Assembly (NCBI RefSeq): GCF_001816145.1
Contig: NZ_MDZB01000074.1
Coordinates: forward strand, 62,001-126,000
Source: Hymenobacter lapidarius
Lineage (GTDB): Bacteria > Bacteroidota > Bacteroidia > Cytophagales > Hymenobacteraceae
Reading direction: 5' to 3'
DNA: 64,000 nucleotides
Under the pieces are notes generated by a model. That model did not search any database. It saw only the letters and a list, made by a program, of their open reading frames with translations, and had not been told where the DNA came from. A program made the position numbers and the translations under genes. Within the stretch, counting starts at the first letter, position 1. Each line of letters starts with the position of its first letter. Shown one piece after another: positions 33,605 through 42,004 of this stretch.

Positions 33605-34951
33605 GTGTTCAAGAAAATACTCATCGCCAACCGGGGCGAAATTGCCCTGCGCATCATCCGCACCTGCAAGGAAATGGGCATCAAAACGGTGGCCGTGTAC
33701 TCGACTGCCGACAAGGAAAGCCTGCACGTGAAATTTGCCGATGAAGCCGTCTGCATTGGCCCGCCCGCTTCGGCCCAGTCTTACCTGAGCATGCCGAACC
33801 TGATTTCGGCCGCTGAAATCACCAACGCCGACGCCATTCACCCCGGCTACGGCTTCCTGTCGGAAAACGCGGAATTCTCGCGCATCTGCGCCGAAAACGG
33901 CATCAAGTTTATCGGGGCCTCGCCCGAGATGATAAACCAGATGGGCGACAAGGCCACGGCCAAAGCCACGATGATTAAGGCCGGCGTGCCGTGCATCCCC
34001 GGTTCGGTAGGCCTGCTGGAATCGGTGGAGCAGGGCAAGAAAATTGCCAATAAAATCAAATACCCCGTTATTATTAAGGCTACGGCCGGCGGCGGCGGGC
34101 GCGGCATGCGCATCATCCACTCCGACGACGAGTTTCAGAAGGCCTGGGACGATGCCCGGACGGAGTCGAAGGCGGCCTTCGGCAACGACGGCATGTACCT
34201 GGAGAAGTTTGTGGTGGAGCCCCGGCACATTGAGGTGCAGATTGTGGGCGACCAGTTCGGCCACGTGTGCCACCTCTCGGAGCGCGACTGCAGCATTCAG
34301 CGGCGCCACCAGAAGCTGGTGGAAGAGGCACCCTCCCCTTTCATGACGGACGCGCTACGGGAGAAAATGGGCAAGGCGGCCATTGCGGGCGCTTCGGCCA
34401 TTGGCTACGAAGGCGTGGGCACCATTGAGTTTCTGGTGGATGCCAACCGGGACTTCTACTTCATGGAGATGAACACCCGCATTCAGGTGGAGCATCCGGT
34501 GACGGAGGAAATCATCAACTACGACCTCATCAAGGAGCAAATCAAGGTGGCGGCGGGCATTCCGATTTCGGGCAAAAACTACTTTCCGAAGATGCATGCC
34601 ATGGAGTGCCGCATCAACGCCGAGGACCCGCGCAACAACTTCCGCCCGGCGCCCGGCAAAATCACTACCCTGCACATTCCCGGCGGCCACGGCGTGCGCG
34701 TGGATACGCACGTGTACGCGGGCTATACCATCCCGCCAAACTACGACTCGATGATTGCCAAACTCATCACCGTGGCCCAGACCCGGGAGGAGTGCATTGT
34801 GAAAATGAAGCGCGCCCTGAGCGAGTTTGTGGTAGAAGGCGTGAAAACGACCATCCCCTTCCACCTCGCCCTAATGGATAACGCCCAGTTCAACGAGGGT
34901 AATTTTACGACGGCATTCCTGGAGCAGTCGTTTGACTTCTCGACGATTTAA
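33605..34951 (+). CDS. accC: acetyl-CoA carboxylase biotin carboxylase subunit
   Basis: 448 residues from a GTG start ([18 protein letters not shown]). ATP-grasp enzyme that carboxylates biotin on AccB with bicarbonate. Blocks: [42 protein letters not shown] (ATP loop), [29 protein letters not shown] (bicarbonate site), [18 protein letters not shown] (metal-binding Glu/Asn, catalytic Arg). Length is typical of the free subunit. Ends the pdxA-to-accC series; the carboxyltransferase genes are not in the window. Confidence 0.97.
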   Translation: MFKKILIANRGEIALRIIRTCKEMGIKTVAVYSTADKESLHVKFADEAVCIGPPASAQSYLSMPNLISAAEITNADAIHPGYGFLSENAEFSRICAENGIKFIGASPEMINQMGDKATAKATMIKAGVPCIPGSVGLLESVEQGKKIANKIKYPVIIKATAGGGGRGMRIIHSDDEFQKAWDDARTESKAAFGNDGMYLEKFVVEPRHIEVQIVGDQFGHVCHLSERDCSIQRRHQKLVEEAPSPFMTDALREKMGKAAIAGASAIGYEGVGTIEFLVDANRDFYFMEMNTRIQVEHPVTEEIINYDLIKEQIKVAAGIPISGKNYFPKMHAMECRINAEDPRNNFRPAPGKITTLHIPGGHGVRVDTHVYAGYTIPPNYDSMIAKLITVAQTREECIVKMKRALSEFVVEGVKTTIPFHLALMDNAQFNEGNFTTAFLEQSFDFSTI

Positions 34952-35028
34952 GATTTAATTATTGATTTGACAGCTGCGCCTAGCCACTTATGGTTAGGCG
35001 CAGTTGTTTACACTTTTTCATCCTGGCA

Positions 35029-35385
35029 ATGAGAAAATCAATTCGATTCACCCTTATCCTTAGCATCTCCATGCTGCTGGGCAGTTGCGCCGACAGCTGC
35101 GACGGCAGCATCGAAACCACGGTGCTTTACGCCAAGCCGGGGCCGAAAGCGGTGGGCCGCTCCATTTACGTAAACGTGGTTAACAAGCCCGATTTGGGCG
35201 TCAAGCAAAGCCTGATGTACGAAGGCAAGGAGTTTGGTACGTTTGAGCACGTTGTCATCATCAACGACCCTACCAACCGCTTTGCGTCGAACCGCACCAT
35301 CTGCTTTTCGAAGTTTCGGCAGGAGGCCGCGACCACGGGCGGCGATTTGACGGAGGAAGGATTGCCGGTTATCACCGTGGAATAG
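35029..35385 (+). CDS. small putative lipoprotein
   Basis: 118 residues. ATG 35029 gives MRKSIRFTLILSISMLLGSCADSC, a lipoprotein signal with Cys20. The mature part (under 100 residues) contains SIYVNVVNKPDLGVKQSLMYEGKEFG and is probably beta-rich. I do not recognise the family. Stands alone between accC and another small secreted protein. Confidence 0.65.
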   Translation: MRKSIRFTLILSISMLLGSCADSCDGSIETTVLYAKPGPKAVGRSIYVNVVNKPDLGVKQSLMYEGKEFGTFEHVVIINDPTNRFASNRTICFSKFRQEAATTGGDLTEEGLPVITVE

Positions 35386-35543
35386 CGCGGGGCGGCTTCA
35401 CGCCCTTGAGGTACTATTCTGGCTATGATGGGAGCTTTAGGGGGCATTTTTTTAGCTATAAAAAGGCCTGCTACGTGCAACTTCCCAGCTAAAATTAGGC
35501 TCTGGGACTCACTACAATACCCACGCTACCCATCGGCTGCCTC

Positions 35544-35957
35544 ATGAAGACTTTACTTTTATTTTGCTTGCTGTTGAGCGGCACACTGCCAGCGTTCAGC
35601 CAAGGCCGCGACACCGTTTTTGCCGTGCGCAAGCTGTTTCATCAAAAGCGCGGCAGCGGCGAAAGCATGCAGCAAAATGAAGATGCCAGCACCGACCAGG
35701 CGCTGTACGGCCAGCAACTGTATGGCCAGCAACCCGAGCGCCAGCGTACAGCTCAGGAAAGGCGTTCGGATGCGTTGGTCAATACTGCTTTTATGGTTGC
35801 GGGCATGTTGAAAGCCAGTGCGTTCAACGTCGAGAATGAGGCTGCCATTATTCGGCACTACCAGGCTGGTGGGTCCATTCCACCGGCCATTCGTCGCAAG
35901 CTGAAACGCAGGCACTTCCACCGCACCGCGAAGGACGTTCTGAACGCGAAATATTGA
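35544..35957 (+). CDS. small secreted protein, unknown function
   Basis: 137 residues with a signal peptide (MKTLLLFCLLLSGTLPAFSQ, cleavage after SQ likely). The mature protein is Gln/Arg-rich (YGQQLYGQQPERQRTAQERRS), then a helical stretch and a basic His-containing tail (RRKLKRRHFHRTAKDVLNAKY). No known domain seen. A strong terminator follows its stop. Confidence 0.6.
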   Translation: MKTLLLFCLLLSGTLPAFSQGRDTVFAVRKLFHQKRGSGESMQQNEDASTDQALYGQQLYGQQPERQRTAQERRSDALVNTAFMVAGMLKASAFNVENEAAIIRHYQAGGSIPPAIRRKLKRRHFHRTAKDVLNAKY

Positions 35958-35961
35958 TTGA

Positions 35962-35992
35962 AACGCCCCCGCCGCTTTGCGCCGGGGGCGTT
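35962..35992 (+). terminator. GC-rich hairpin terminator
   Basis: AACGCCCCCG / CGGGGGCGTT, a perfect 10-bp stem with an 11-base loop, directly after the stop at 35957; weak T tail (TTCAGCTTTCT). Confidence 0.75.
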
Positions 35993-36004
35993 CAGCTTTC
36001 TGGC

Positions 36005-36012
36005 TACCTTTG
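36005..36012 (+). promoter_or_regulatory. -7 promoter box TACCTTTG for the E2 gene
   Basis: Exact TAnnTTTG, 48 bases before ATG 36061 and just after the terminator. Confidence 0.5.
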
Positions 36013-36060
36013 TGCCACCAAATTCCCATCCCACCTTAACTCCCAAAATACCCCTCCTAT

Positions 36061-37428
36061 ATGGCACGAGTGGAAATGACGATGCCCAAAATGGGCGAAA
36101 GCATCATGGAAGGCACCGTCCTGAAATGGCTCAAGCAAGTTGGCGACACCATTGAGCAGGACGAATCAGTGCTGGAAGTAGCCACTGACAAAGTTGATAC
36201 CGAAGTTCCCGCCATCTACGCGGGCGTGCTGACGGAAATTCTGGTGCAGGAAGGCCAGGTAGTGGCTGTGGGCGCGCCCATTGCCATCATGGAAACCGAT
36301 GCGGCTGCTGCTGGTGCCCCCGCGCCAAACGCCGCCCCCGCGGCCCCGCAGGCGGCTCCTGCCGCTTCCAGCAACGGCAGCGCCGTGCCCTACGTGCCGG
36401 CTGAAGCCGCTGCTACGGTAGGAGGTGCCGAGCACCAGCCCGGTCGCTTTCTATCCCCGCTAGTGCTCAGCATTGCCCGCGAAGAAGGCGTGAGCATGAC
36501 GGACCTGGAGTACCTGCCCGGCACCGGCAAAGAAGGCCGCGTGACCAAGAAAGACATTCTGGACTACGTGGCTGGCGGCAAGCAGCCGTTCACGGACAGC
36601 GCCGCCCCTGCGGCAGCCGTGCCAGCAGTGGCAGCAGCACCTGCGGCAGCGCCCGCGCCAAAACCCCAGGCGGCGGCCCCACAAGCGGCCAGCGTGAAGC
36701 CTGTGCCCAGCGTGAGCGGCGGCCAGGAGCTGATTGAGATGGACCGCATGCGCAAGATGATTGCGCAGCGCATGGTAGATTCCAAGCGCATTTCCCCCCA
36801 CGTCACCAGCTTTGTGGAAGCCGACGTGACCAACCTCGTGAACTGGCGCAATAAGCACAAGGACGCCTACAAAAAGCGCGAAGGCGAGAACCTCACCTTC
36901 ACGCCCCTCTTCATCCAGGCCGTGGCCCGCGCCATTCAGGACTACCCGCTGATTAACGTGTCGATTGACGGGGACTACATCATCAAGAAGCGCGACATCA
37001 ACATTGGCGTGGCCGTGGCCCTGCCCAGCGGCAACCTGATTGTGCCGGTCATACACAACGCCGACCAGCTCAACCTCAACGGGCTGAGCAAGAAGATGAA
37101 CGACCTGGCCAACCGGGCCCGCGCCAACAAGCTCACCCCCGCCGACCTTGAAGGCGGGACCTACACGCTGAGCAACGTGGGCTCCTTTGGCAACGTGATG
37201 GGCACGCCCATCATCATGCAGCCGCAGGTGGCCATCATGGCCGTGGGCGCCATCAAGAAGAAGCCCGCCGTGATTGAGACGCCGCAGGGCGACCTGATTG
37301 GCGTGCGTCAGTTCATGTTCCTGAGCCACAGCTACGACCACCGCGTGGTAGACGGCTCGCTGGGCGGCATGTTTGTGCGCAAAGTGGCCGATTACCTTGA
37401 ACAATTCGACCCGAATACGGCTATTTAA
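36061..37428 (+). CDS. 2-oxo acid dehydrogenase E2, dihydrolipoamide acyltransferase
   Basis: 455 residues. Core subunit of a 2-oxo acid dehydrogenase complex; moves an acyl group from E1 to CoA through lipoyl-lysine. Domains: lipoyl domain 1-80 with VATDKVDTEVP (lipoylated Lys), Ala/Pro linker, peripheral-subunit-binding domain at about 123-162 (LSPLVLSIAREEGVSM... GKEGRVTKKDILDYV), a second Ala/Pro linker, and the catalytic domain from about 220 with SHSYDHRVVDGSLGG (His and Asp). A single lipoyl domain and the sequence suggest branched-chain or 2-oxoglutarate type rather than pyruvate. No E1 or E3 gene is adjacent. Confidence 0.93.
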   Translation: MARVEMTMPKMGESIMEGTVLKWLKQVGDTIEQDESVLEVATDKVDTEVPAIYAGVLTEILVQEGQVVAVGAPIAIMETDAAAAGAPAPNAAPAAPQAAPAASSNGSAVPYVPAEAAATVGGAEHQPGRFLSPLVLSIAREEGVSMTDLEYLPGTGKEGRVTKKDILDYVAGGKQPFTDSAAPAAAVPAVAAAPAAAPAPKPQAAAPQAASVKPVPSVSGGQELIEMDRMRKMIAQRMVDSKRISPHVTSFVEADVTNLVNWRNKHKDAYKKREGENLTFTPLFIQAVARAIQDYPLINVSIDGDYIIKKRDINIGVAVALPSGNLIVPVIHNADQLNLNGLSKKMNDLANRARANKLTPADLEGGTYTLSNVGSFGNVMGTPIIMQPQVAIMAVGAIKKKPAVIETPQGDLIGVRQFMFLSHSYDHRVVDGSLGGMFVRKVADYLEQFDPNTAI

Positions 37429-37449
37429 TTTCGGATAAGCCATTTATCA

Positions 37450-37545
37450 GAACGTCATGCTGAGCTTGCCGAAGCATCTCTACCGCGCAACTAATCAGTT
37501 TTAGTATTGCGGTAGAGATGCTTCGGCAAGCTCAGCATGACGTTC
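37450..37545. repeat. dispersed palindromic repeat, family A (copy 5)
   Basis: GAACGTCATGCTGAGCTTGC... mirrors ...GCAAGCTCAGCATGACGTTC with inner CGAAGCATCTCTACCGC / GCGGTAGAGATGCTTCG; almost perfect arms of about 38 bases around a 20-base loop. Confidence 0.9.
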
Positions 37546-37565
37546 TTTTCTCTTTTAATAAAACC

Positions 37566-37787
37566 ATGAAAAACGTTTTTGTTATTGGTGCGCTGGTACT
37601 CGCCCTCGGGCTGATTGGTTATTTGTATCAGCAGCTTTCGGCCACCCAAAAGGCATTGCAAACGTCCGAGCAGCGTTTTTCGGATTGTGAAAAGGTCACC
37701 TTTCAATTGCAAAACCAATTGGCTCTGCTGCAGAAGAAAGCAGCTAGCGAGCCGCGAAATAAAGCCCTCGCTTACGACTGCAGCTAA
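37566..37787 (+). CDS. small membrane-anchored coiled-coil protein
   Basis: 73 residues from ATG 37566 (MKNVFVIGALVLALGLIGYLYQQL). One N-terminal helix (about 3-21) and a coiled-coil-like region of about 40 residues (ATQKALQTSEQRFSDCEKVTFQLQNQLALLQ). The longer upstream reading runs through the repeat and is rejected. Function unknown. A clear terminator follows. Confidence 0.6.
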   Translation: MKNVFVIGALVLALGLIGYLYQQLSATQKALQTSEQRFSDCEKVTFQLQNQLALLQKKAASEPRNKALAYDCS

Positions 37788-37791
37788 AATC

Positions 37792-37826
37792 AAAAAGCCA
37801 CTTCCTATGACGGGAAGTGGCTTTTT
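37792..37826. terminator. bidirectional rho-independent terminator
   Basis: AAAAAGCCACTTCC / GGAAGTGGCTTTTTT around a 7-base loop; serves the small gene (+) and valS (-), whose stops flank it. Confidence 0.88.
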
Positions 37827-37842
37827 TGCATCTAAATATTTC

Positions 37843-40530
37843 CTAGAGCGCTGCTAAGGCTTTTTCCAGGGCCACGATTTTCACTTCGGCATCGGCTAGC
37901 TTCTGGCGCTCGCGCTCCAGCACGTCGGGCTTGGCATTTTGGGCGAATTTCTCGTTGCCCAGCTTGCGCTGCACCGATTCGCGAAAGCCCTGGGCGTATT
38001 CCAGCTCCTTTCCGAGGCGCGTGCGCTCGGCAGCTAGGTCGATGTGGCCTTCGAGGGGAATGAAGAACTCACTCCCGCCCAGCACGAAGCTTACTGAGGC
38101 GGCGGGGCCGGCATCGGCGAAGCTCACTTCCGAAATGCTGCCCAGCTTGCGGATAATGCCGTCGAACTCGGTGAGCAGCGCCGCGTCGTCGGTCTTGGCG
38201 ACCAGCGCCAGCGGCTTGTTGGGGCCGATGTTTTTCTGGTTGCGCACGGCCCGAATGCCGGCCACGATGGATAGAGCTTTTTCCATATCGGCCAGGATGC
38301 GGGGGGGCGCGGCGGGGGCGCTGGCCTTGGGCCACAGGGCCACGCACACGTACTCGCGGGGGCCGCGCTCAGCCAGCTCGTGCCACAGCTCCTCGGTGAT
38401 GAAGGGCATGAACGGGTGCAGCAGCTTGAGCAGGGTTTCGAGGTAGGCCGTGGTGTGGCGCAGGGTTTCGGCGTCGATGGGGTGCTGGTAGGTGGGCTTC
38501 ACCATTTCCAGGTACAGGGCGCAGAAATCGTCCCAGACCAGCTTGTACACCGTCATCAGCGCGTCGCTCATCCTGAACTTCTCGAAGTGGTCTTCGAGCT
38601 CGATGATGGCGGCCTGCAGCCGGGCCTCAAACCAGAATACGGCCTTTTCATTCACGAAAGGCAGCGTGGCATCGACCTCCCACCCTTTCACGAGCCGGAA
38701 GGCGTTCCAGAGCTTATTGGAGAAATTACGGCCCTGTTCCACCAGCTTCATGTCGAAGAGCAGGTCGTTGCCGGCGGGGGCCGAAAACAGCATGCCGGTG
38801 CGCACGCCGTCGGCGCCGTACTGGGCGATAAGGTCCAGCGGGTCGGGCGAGTTGCCGAGCTGCTTGCTCATCTTGCGGCCCTGCGCGTCGCGCACGATGC
38901 CGGTGAGGTACACGTTTTTGAACGGCACCTCCTGACGGAATTCGATGCCGGCCATAATCATGCGGGCCACCCAGAAAAAGAGGATGTCCGGTCCCGTCAC
39001 CAAGTCGTTGGTAGGGTAGAAATAGTTGATGTCGGCATTATCGGGGTCCTTGAAGCCGTCGAATACCGAAATGGGCCACAGCCACGACGAAAACCAGGTA
39101 TCAAGCACGTCCTCATCCTGGCGCAGGTCGCTGGGCTGCAGGTCGGCGTTGCCGCTCTGGGTGCGGGCCTGGGCCAGGGCAGCTTCGGCGGTGAGGGCTA
39201 CTACGAAGGTGCCATCGGGCAGGTAATAGGCCGGAATTTGCTGGCCCCACCAGAGCTGGCGCGAGATGCACCAGTCGCGCACGTTCTCCATCCAGGCCCG
39301 GTACATGTTCTTGAACTTGGGCGGGTGCAGGCGCACGGTGTCGTTTTCCACCACGTCCAGCGCGGGCTTGGCCAAGTGCTCCATCTTCATAAACCACTGC
39401 AGGCTGAGCTTGGGCTCAATCACGGCCTTGGTGCGTTCCGACGTCTGCACAATGCTGGGGTACTCCTCGATTTTTTCGAGCAGGCCGGCTTCCTGCAAAT
39501 CTTTGGCGATTTGCTTGCGGGCCGCAAACCGTTCCTGGCCCACGTAGAGCACAGCCTTTTCGTTGAGCGTACCGTTGTCGGCCAGAATGTCGATAACGGG
39601 CAGGTTGTGCTTCACGCCCAGCTCGTAGTCGTTAAGGTCGTGCGCGGGCGTCACTTTCAGCGCACCCGTGCCGAAATCCATCGATACGTACTCATCAAAA
39701 ATAACCGGGATTTCGCGGCCTAGCAGCGGAATACGCACGGTAGCGCCGGCCAAGTGAGCGTAGCGCGGGTCGTGGGGGTTCACGGCCACGGCCACGTCGG
39801 CCATGATGGTTTCGGGCCGGGAGGTAGCTACGGTGAGCCACAAGCTCTCAGATTCAGGCTGCAAGCTTTGTTGTTGAGTAGAGCTTGTAGCTTGAAGCTT
39901 GCTGCTTGCCGCTACCACCTCATACCGCAGGTAGTACATCTTCGCCTGCACGTCCTTGGCAATCACCTCTTCGTCGGAGATGGCGGTGCGGCCTTCGGGG
40001 TCCCAGTTCACCATGCGCACGCCGCGGTATATCAGGCTTTTGTTGTACAAATCCACGAACACGCGTAGGACGGCGTCGGTCAGGTCGGGCTCCATGGTGA
40101 AGCGGGTGCGGTCCCAGTCGCAGGAGGCGCCCAGCTTTTTGAGCTGCTCCAGGATGATGCCGCCGTACTTCTCCTTCCACTCAAAGGCATGAGACAGAAA
40201 CTGCTCGCGGGTGAGGTCACTTTTGGCGATGCCCTGCTCTTTGAGCTGGGCCACTACCTTGGCTTCGGTGGCAATGCTGGCGTGGTCGGTGCCGGGCACC
40301 CAGCAGGCTTCCTTGCCCTGCATGCGGGCGCGGCGCACCAGCACGTCCTGGATGGTATTGTTCAGCATGTGCCCCATGTGCAACACGCCGGTCACGTTGG
40401 GCGGGGGAATGACGACAGTGTAGGGGACTTTCTTGGGATTGGGGGTGGCCTTGAAAAAGCCCTGCTCCTGCCAGCGCTGGTACCATTTGGCTTCAACGTC
40501 GGTGGGCGAATACGTAGTGGCGAGGGACAT
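37843..40530 (-). CDS. valS: valyl-tRNA synthetase
   Basis: 895 residues, complete. Charges tRNA-Val. Class I signatures: the HIGH box as HMGH at 51-54 (NVTGVLHMGHMLNN) and the KMSKS loop as GRKMSKQLGNSPDP. The editing domain starts near 190; within it residues of about 206-230 (AASSKLQATSSTQQQSLQPE...) are low complexity and lie between RYEV and LTVATSRPETI, which are normally close together; they are encoded by repeat-like DNA (39839-39912). The anticodon-binding domain and C-terminal coiled coil (ERTRLGKELEYAQ... LEKALAAL) are present. Ends at a bidirectional terminator. Confidence 0.97.
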   Translation of the reverse strand: MSLATTYSPTDVEAKWYQRWQEQGFFKATPNPKKVPYTVVIPPPNVTGVLHMGHMLNNTIQDVLVRRARMQGKEACWVPGTDHASIATEAKVVAQLKEQGIAKSDLTREQFLSHAFEWKEKYGGIILEQLKKLGASCDWDRTRFTMEPDLTDAVLRVFVDLYNKSLIYRGVRMVNWDPEGRTAISDEEVIAKDVQAKMYYLRYEVVAASSKLQATSSTQQQSLQPESESLWLTVATSRPETIMADVAVAVNPHDPRYAHLAGATVRIPLLGREIPVIFDEYVSMDFGTGALKVTPAHDLNDYELGVKHNLPVIDILADNGTLNEKAVLYVGQERFAARKQIAKDLQEAGLLEKIEEYPSIVQTSERTKAVIEPKLSLQWFMKMEHLAKPALDVVENDTVRLHPPKFKNMYRAWMENVRDWCISRQLWWGQQIPAYYLPDGTFVVALTAEAALAQARTQSGNADLQPSDLRQDEDVLDTWFSSWLWPISVFDGFKDPDNADINYFYPTNDLVTGPDILFFWVARMIMAGIEFRQEVPFKNVYLTGIVRDAQGRKMSKQLGNSPDPLDLIAQYGADGVRTGMLFSAPAGNDLLFDMKLVEQGRNFSNKLWNAFRLVKGWEVDATLPFVNEKAVFWFEARLQAAIIELEDHFEKFRMSDALMTVYKLVWDDFCALYLEMVKPTYQHPIDAETLRHTTAYLETLLKLLHPFMPFITEELWHELAERGPREYVCVALWPKASAPAAPPRILADMEKALSIVAGIRAVRNQKNIGPNKPLALVAKTDDAALLTEFDGIIRKLGSISEVSFADAGPAASVSFVLGGSEFFIPLEGHIDLAAERTRLGKELEYAQGFRESVQRKLGNEKFAQNAKPDVLERERQKLADAEVKIVALEKALAAL
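39839..39912. repeat. in-frame palindromic repeat-like insert inside valS
   Basis: Plus strand CACAAGCTCTCAGATTCAGG... to ...GTAGCTTGAAGCTTGCTGCT. Both halves consist of CAAGCT/AGCTTG words in opposite orientation around TTGTTGTTGAG, like the intergenic repeats at 23640 and 32921. It keeps the valS frame open and adds about 25 residues to the editing domain. Confidence 0.65.
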
Positions 40531-40872
40531 AAAATGATGCTAGAATCAGAAGCCCCAAAAATAGGCATTAGAAAAGTGGCCTCCGAAGTCTGCGCGAGAA
40601 CTTACGCGGCTATGCGCCAGCCGACGAGCAGTGGCAGCGCCAAAAGGATGGACTTCAGAGTCACCAAAGCCATTGGCAGCCTTGCGATGCAGCCCAAGCC
40701 CAGAAAACCTGTTCGCCCGCGCTGATTGAGGGAAATCAGTTGTGAGCTTGCGCGAACGTGGCAAGCAAGAGTATTTAATCTGTGTTTAACATCACCTGAA
40801 TATGTGGCATTTACCTTTGTTTTAGCTGAGCGACACGAATTGGTGCTTTGGGTTTAATCCAAAGATTGTAAT
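40531..40872. other. intergenic region, 342 bases
   Basis: Short ORFs exist on both strands but none has coding character. Holds the -7 box at 40812 and, at 40843-40866, a small palindrome CTTTGGGTTTAATCCAAAG just before the nitrilase gene. Confidence 0.45.
40812..40819 (+). promoter_or_regulatory. -7 promoter box TACCTTTG for the nitrilase gene
   Basis: Exact TAnnTTTG, 53 bases before the TTG start. Confidence 0.45.
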
Positions 40873-41829
40873 TTGATACCCAAACTGCTTATTTCGCTGC
40901 AAACCTGGATGGCTTCGCTTTTTTCTTTTTTTAAATCTGCTGCGCCTGTTCCAAGTGTCGCCGATGCGCCGGCTCAGTTGGGCACCATGCGCATCGGGCT
41001 GGGCCAGCTGCTGGTGGAAGGCGGCGAGCCCGTGCGAAACCTGGCGCGCGCCGTGGAGCAAATAGAACAAGCCGCCGCCCAACGGTGCGACCTCGTGCTC
41101 CTGCCCGAAACCCTTGACTTTGCCTGGACGCACCCCAGCGCCCTGATGGAGGCCCAACCGATTCCGGGTGTTTTCAGCGACCAGCTCTGCCAGGCAGCGC
41201 GCCAGCACCGCCTGTACGTGTGCGCGGGCCTCACCGAGCGCGGGGCTGATGGCCACAACTACAACGCCGCCATTCTCATCGACCCGCAGGGCCACATCAT
41301 CGTTAAGTACCACAAGATAAACCTGCTGACGGTGGAGCTCCCCTACTATGCCGTGGGCCAGACGCTGAATGTGGTGGATACGCCCCTGGGCAAAATCGGC
41401 GTAAATATCTGCGCCGACAACTACCTTGATGGTCTCTCCATTGGCCATACGCTGGCCAGGATGGGCGCGGAGTTTATCCTCGCGCCTTCGTCGTGGACGG
41501 TAGACTATTCCGTAACCGAAGAGCACGACCCCTACGAAGAAAAGTGGATTAAGCCGTTTTCCATTCTAGCCAAACTCTACAACGTGGTGGTGGTGGGCAC
41601 CACTTCCGTCGGCTACATCGTGGGCGGCCCTTACGAAGGCAAAAAGAGCATCGGCTGCTCGCTGGCCGTCGACGCCAATGGCGTGCAGGCCCAGGGTGCT
41701 TTTAATGAGTTTGCGGGCCAGCTTATCGTTGCCGACTTGGCCCGCCCCCACCGCCCCGAGCGCGGCACGGCCATTGGCGAAATGCTCCAGGCGAAAGGCT
41801 ATCTGTTCGATAAGCTGCCTTCACTTTAG
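40873..41829 (+). CDS. carbon-nitrogen hydrolase (nitrilase superfamily)
   Basis: 318 residues from TTG 40873; ATG 40909 (MASLFSFFKSA) is the alternative and may be better. The domain starts near residue 39 (MRIGLGQLLVEGG). The Glu-Lys-Cys triad is E79 in VLLPETLDF, K148 in KYHKINLL and C180 in GVNICADNYLDG. These enzymes hydrolyse amides, including glutamine in NAD synthetase. The N-terminal 35 residues look like a hydrophobic tether. The next gene on the strand is a PP-loop sugar amidotransferase, which needs ammonia, so this may be its glutaminase; that role is inferred from context. Confidence 0.88.
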   Translation: MIPKLLISLQTWMASLFSFFKSAAPVPSVADAPAQLGTMRIGLGQLLVEGGEPVRNLARAVEQIEQAAAQRCDLVLLPETLDFAWTHPSALMEAQPIPGVFSDQLCQAARQHRLYVCAGLTERGADGHNYNAAILIDPQGHIIVKYHKINLLTVELPYYAVGQTLNVVDTPLGKIGVNICADNYLDGLSIGHTLARMGAEFILAPSSWTVDYSVTEEHDPYEEKWIKPFSILAKLYNVVVVGTTSVGYIVGGPYEGKKSIGCSLAVDANGVQAQGAFNEFAGQLIVADLARPHRPERGTAIGEMLQAKGYLFDKLPSL

Positions 41830-42004
41830 TTATCAATACCTCGCTCCTCTATCTGCTGCCACGCGTTTCGCGTATAAGTCGTCCATTGCCCACTTCTATT
41901 GCTGGCATGCAGCAATCCATTGGGCCACAACAACTGACGCGCAACCGCCCATCCGTTTCCTGTTGCACAAAGCTGTTTAGCTGTTATTTTATTCAACTTT
42001 TCAC

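Noticed and set aside
36061-37428. Pyruvate dehydrogenase E2
   Set aside because: Only one lipoyl domain, and no pdh E1/E3 neighbours; branched-chain or 2-oxoglutarate type fits at least as well, so only the general name is given.
38380-39723. 447-residue plus-strand ORF opposite valS
   Set aside because: Antisense shadow with biased composition; valS is complete on the other strand.
40534-40725. Short ORFs on both strands between valS and the nitrilase gene
   Set aside because: Composition is not protein-like and no start context is seen; it is more likely a control region.
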